Positions 63,116 through 64,000 of a stretch of 64,000 nucleotides of DNA are shown here, in pieces. Position 1 is the first letter of the stretch, and the number at the start of each line of letters is the position of its first letter. The notes under the pieces are model-generated. The model was not told the origin of the DNA. It worked only from the letters and a program-made list of their open reading frames with translations, and did not search any database. Source of the DNA: Gracilibacillus massiliensis (GTDB lineage: Bacteria; Bacillota; Bacilli; Bacillales; Amphibacillaceae); NCBI RefSeq assembly GCF_001458115.1, contig NZ_CZRP01000013.1, positions 372,001 through 436,000 of the forward strand, written 5' to 3'. A program made the translations under genes and the position numbers.

Positions 63116-64000
63116 TAGCGACTTCCTCTCTTTGATAACGCTTTGCAAACTCTTCTACCGTATAGGCTGGTTGAGCCCAACCTAGTGATTGCGTAAATGA
63201 AAAAATCTGTGGTGGCACGAGTCCTGCTTTTTCTAATAATCGGTAATTTTGAAATACCGATTCACGATCCCCATCATGAATGATGCGTCCTTCATGCATC
63301 ACAATAATTCGATTAGCAAATTCACAAGCTAATTGCATATCATGTGTTGCCACTATGACTGCTTTTAATGTATCTTTTAACCCTTCTAATAATCTGGTAA
63401 TATGTTTTCTTGTACTAATATCTAAATTCGCAGTAGGTTCATCTAACAGCATAATTTCTGGATTCATTCCAACCCCGATTGCTAACGAAGCTCTACGTTG
63501 TTGCCCACCACTTAATAATCGGCTATCACGATCCGCTAAATTTGTTAACTCAAATTGTTCTAACAACTGTTCTACTTTGCTGCGATAATTCTTTACTTTC
63601 CTTGCTTTCATGAAAAATTCTACATCTTTATCAACACAATCCTCAATAAACATTTGCTCTGGGTTTTGATGAATATAGGTTACCTTCTCTGCCAAATGTT
63701 CAGGTGATAGATCTCTTGTATTAATATCATCTATCAACACATCACCAGATCCCGGTTTCACTAATCCTGTTATTAAACGCATAAAGGAGGATTTACCAGC
63801 ACCATTATTTCCTACAAGTGCAATATAATCTCCTTCATTTATTGTACAGTTAATATCATGTAAGACTTGCTTCTTGTCTCTTGAAACGGTCTTATAGGAA
63901 AAATCGACTTTTTCATAGGAAACAATCGTTTTATTTCTTGATTGTGAAGGTTTAGTGTGTGCTTCCAACGGACCTACTTCAGAAAAGGTAGATACCCCTT
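63099..64000 (-). CDS. ECF transporter ATP-binding protein, partial (probably two-ATPase fusion)
   Basis: ABC ATPase with Walker A GNNGAGKSS, Q-loop YIHQNPEQMF, signature LLSGGQQRRASLAIG, Walker B EIMLLDEPTANLD and the switch His in VATHDMQLA. An internal TTG at 63968 is a possible start, but the frame stays open to the window edge (GVSTFSEVGPLEAHTKPSQSRN upstream). That linker type is what precedes the second ATPase of fused YkoD-like proteins, so the gene is probably cut by the window and longer. It is cotranscribed with ecfT and the PHP gene. Confidence 0.85.
   Translation of the reverse strand, partial: GVSTFSEVGPLEAHTKPSQSRNKTIVSYEKVDFSYKTVSRDKKQVLHDINCTINEGDYIALVGNNGAGKSSFMRLITGLVKPGSGDVLIDDINTRDLSPEHLAEKVTYIHQNPEQMFIEDCVDKDVEFFMKARKVKNYRSKVEQLLEQFELTNLADRDSRLLSGGQQRRASLAIGVGMNPEIMLLDEPTANLDISTRKHITRLLEGLKDTLKAVIVATHDMQLACEFANRIIVMHEGRIIHDGDRESVFQNYRLLEKAGLVPPQIFSFTQSLGWAQPAYTVEEFAKRYQREEVANGVYA

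Overview
The window is a chromosome segment of an AT-rich, endospore-forming member of the Bacillaceae. Sporulation-linked genes point there (spoVR, yhbH, prkA, a YhcN/YlaJ lipoprotein, sigI-rsgI), as do strong GGAGG ribosome binding sites and B. subtilis-type genes (yhcX, yhdB, hemAT, yrrT-mccAB). A halotolerant genus close to Gracilibacillus or Oceanobacillus is my guess from gene content only. No rRNA, tRNA, CRISPR array or prophage was recognised.

Layout. 1-6.6 kb (+): a two-component system overlapping a short-chain dehydrogenase, a DUF389 membrane protein, a chromate transporter, and a zinc exporter with its ArsR/CzrA repressor and operator. 6.9-18 kb (-): a YwaF-like membrane protein, a SET protein, a proline-rich surface protein, a GyrI-like protein, SpoVR, a haem chemoreceptor, a rhodanese-like membrane protein, a dipeptidase and the cluster yrrT-luxS-mccA-mccB, which takes S-ribosylhomocysteine to cysteine. 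18.2-20.6 kb: a hairpin repeat abutted by an intact IS1182-type element. 20.6-31.5 kb: YhcN lipoprotein, YhdB-like protein, YhcX, SigI/RsgI, a HtrA-like protease, carbonic anhydrase, an aldo-keto reductase, a stand-alone MurG-like transferase and a MATE exporter. 31.6-34.1 kb: a hairpin repeat split by a full-length group II intron. 34.1-48.5 kb: an aldehyde dehydrogenase, a NupC transporter, a lipoprotein, YhbH, odhAB, yhdT-panF, PrkA and a 26-residue membrane peptide. 48.5-58.7 kb: maltodextrin use (neopullulanase, ABC transporter, LacI regulator), a metallo-hydrolase and an alpha-galactosidase with an AraC regulator. 59.3-64 kb: a diverged ureF-ureD pair with no urease genes beside it, and a PHP hydrolase with an ECF transporter cut by the window end.

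Two kinds of non-coding structure stand out. Six large inverted-repeat elements (R1-R6, about 450-550 bp) each carry two long hairpins facing each other, and their stems differ between copies by compensatory changes. One copy, R3, holds the group II intron, and its exact empty site can be read in sister copies. Separately, five short intergenic arrays of three unrelated sequence types share one geometry: their core motifs recur at exactly 21 bp, in two loci within a 51-bp super-period. I regard these arrays and the orphan ureF-ureD pair as the most original observations here.
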